Shown one piece after another: positions 5,162-5,687 of a stretch of 5,687 nucleotides of DNA. The notes under the pieces were generated by a model, which saw nothing but the letters and a program-made list of their open reading frames with translations, did not search any database and had not been told where the DNA came from. The number at the start of each line of letters is the position of its first letter. Within the stretch, counting starts at the first letter, position 1. Origin of the DNA: Bacteroidales bacterium (GTDB lineage: Bacteria; Bacteroidota; Bacteroidia; Bacteroidales; UBA7960); the NCBI GenBank assembly GCA_007122505.1, contig SKTQ01000022.1, positions 1 through 5,687 on the forward strand, read 5' to 3'. Both the position numbers and the translations under genes were made by a program.

Positions 5162-5687
5162 ATGAAAATTCTACATTCTGCACAAATTCGGGAACTGGAT
5201 GCTTATACCATTGCCCATGAGCCGATCTCATCCATTGATTTAATGGAGCGGGCCGCGAAAAAATGTTATGAGTGGATCCGAAGAAACATGAAGAAAAATC
5301 GACATGTCAAGATCTTTTGCGGCATGGGCAATAACGGCGGGGATGGACTGGTTATCGGGCGTTTGCTGGCAGGTGCGGGCTACCGTGTGCATGTTTTCAA
5401 GATCATGCATGCTGCCAGGGCATCTGAAGATTTTTTGATCAATGAGAAAAGGTTGTCAGGTGTTAAAAATCTGCAGTTTGATGAAATTCATGATGATGAC
5501 GAACTTCCTGTTCCGGAGAAAGATGATCTGGTTATAGATGCCATGCTGGGCAGTGGTTTGACCCGGCCCTTAGAAGGCCTTTTGGCAACAGTAGTCCAGC
5601 ACATCAATGCATCCGGTGCTGTTGTTGTAGCCATAGATTTTCCTACCGGACTGTTTTGTGAAGACAACCGGGACAACCCTGAAAAGA
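5162..5687 (+). CDS. nnr: NAD(P)H-hydrate epimerase domain (YjeF N-terminal), probably bifunctional Nnr; 3' truncated by window edge
   Basis: The first 175 codons are present and the frame is open to the last base. The YjeF N-terminal domain converts R- to S-NAD(P)HX, damaged hydrated forms of the cofactors. In most bacteria it is fused to a C-terminal ADP- or ATP-dependent dehydratase that restores NAD(P)H. Visible signatures are the N-terminal helix MKILHSAQIRELDAYTI, LMERAA (27-32), and the nucleotide-binding loop CGMGNNGGDG (53-62). The conserved Asp126 lies in DAMLGSGL, followed by RPLEG (135-139) and AIDFPTGL (157-164). The last is a variant of the more usual DIPSGL. The dehydratase part would lie beyond the window, so the fusion is inferred. 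The ATG at 5162 matches the normal family start, and no Shine-Dalgarno sequence is seen. It is divergent from the WbqC gene. Confidence 0.93.
   Translation, partial: MKILHSAQIRELDAYTIAHEPISSIDLMERAAKKCYEWIRRNMKKNRHVKIFCGMGNNGGDGLVIGRLLAGAGYRVHVFKIMHAARASEDFLINEKRLSGVKNLQFDEIHDDDELPVPEKDDLVIDAMLGSGLTRPLEGLLATVVQHINASGAVVVAIDFPTGLFCEDNRDNPEK

Noticed and set aside
5488..5676. Minus-strand 62-residue frame at the right edge
   Set aside because: It is antisense to well-conserved Nnr motifs and is a shadow frame.
1..5687. A novel multi-gene defence, mobile or biosynthetic system
   Set aside because: The five genes alternate in strand, belong to widespread housekeeping families, and lack transposase, integrase, toxin or defence domains. 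Nothing supports a co-transcribed new system.

Overview
The window looks like ordinary chromosomal DNA from a member of the Bacteroidota (Bacteroidales/Marinilabiliales-like). Three things support this: the gene families resemble Bacteroidota homologues, no start codon has a clear Shine-Dalgarno sequence, and several intergenic regions carry Bacteroidota-type promoter boxes (-33 TTG/TTTG, 19-21 bp, -7 TAnnTTTG). There are five protein genes, one cut by the right edge. I see no RNA gene, insertion sequence, CRISPR array or phage gene.

Layout: the left edge (1-144) is a 16-bp minisatellite that runs off the window. It is followed by a short GC-rich patch of degenerate heptamers (166-197) and a good promoter with a dyad over its -7 box. 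That promoter serves a HAD-superfamily phosphatase (266-1120, +). A C40 (NlpC/P60) cell-wall peptidase lies tail-to-tail with it, 7 bp away (1128-1907, -). Across a divergent intergenic region of about 286 bp comes a complete seven-helix HD-domain phosphodiesterase of the PgpH type (2194-4281, +), predicted to hydrolyse c-di-AMP. Its 3' end overlaps by 13 bp the 3' end of a WbqC-family gene on the other strand (4269-4928, -). A 233-bp divergent region with three candidate promoters and a GAT/GTT triplet stretch leads to the N-terminal part of an NAD(P)H-hydrate repair enzyme (5162 to the edge, +).

The genes alternate in strand, so this is a set of single-gene transcription units, not an operon or a defence or biosynthetic cluster. 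The only suggestive functional link is the divergent pair of a murein-peptide hydrolase and a c-di-AMP phosphodiesterase, since c-di-AMP and peptidoglycan homeostasis are connected in other bacteria. I did not find a convincing previously undescribed system. The most useful leads are in the intergenic DNA: the graded minisatellite, the dyad on the HAD promoter, and the possibly overlapping leaders upstream of the WbqC and Nnr genes.
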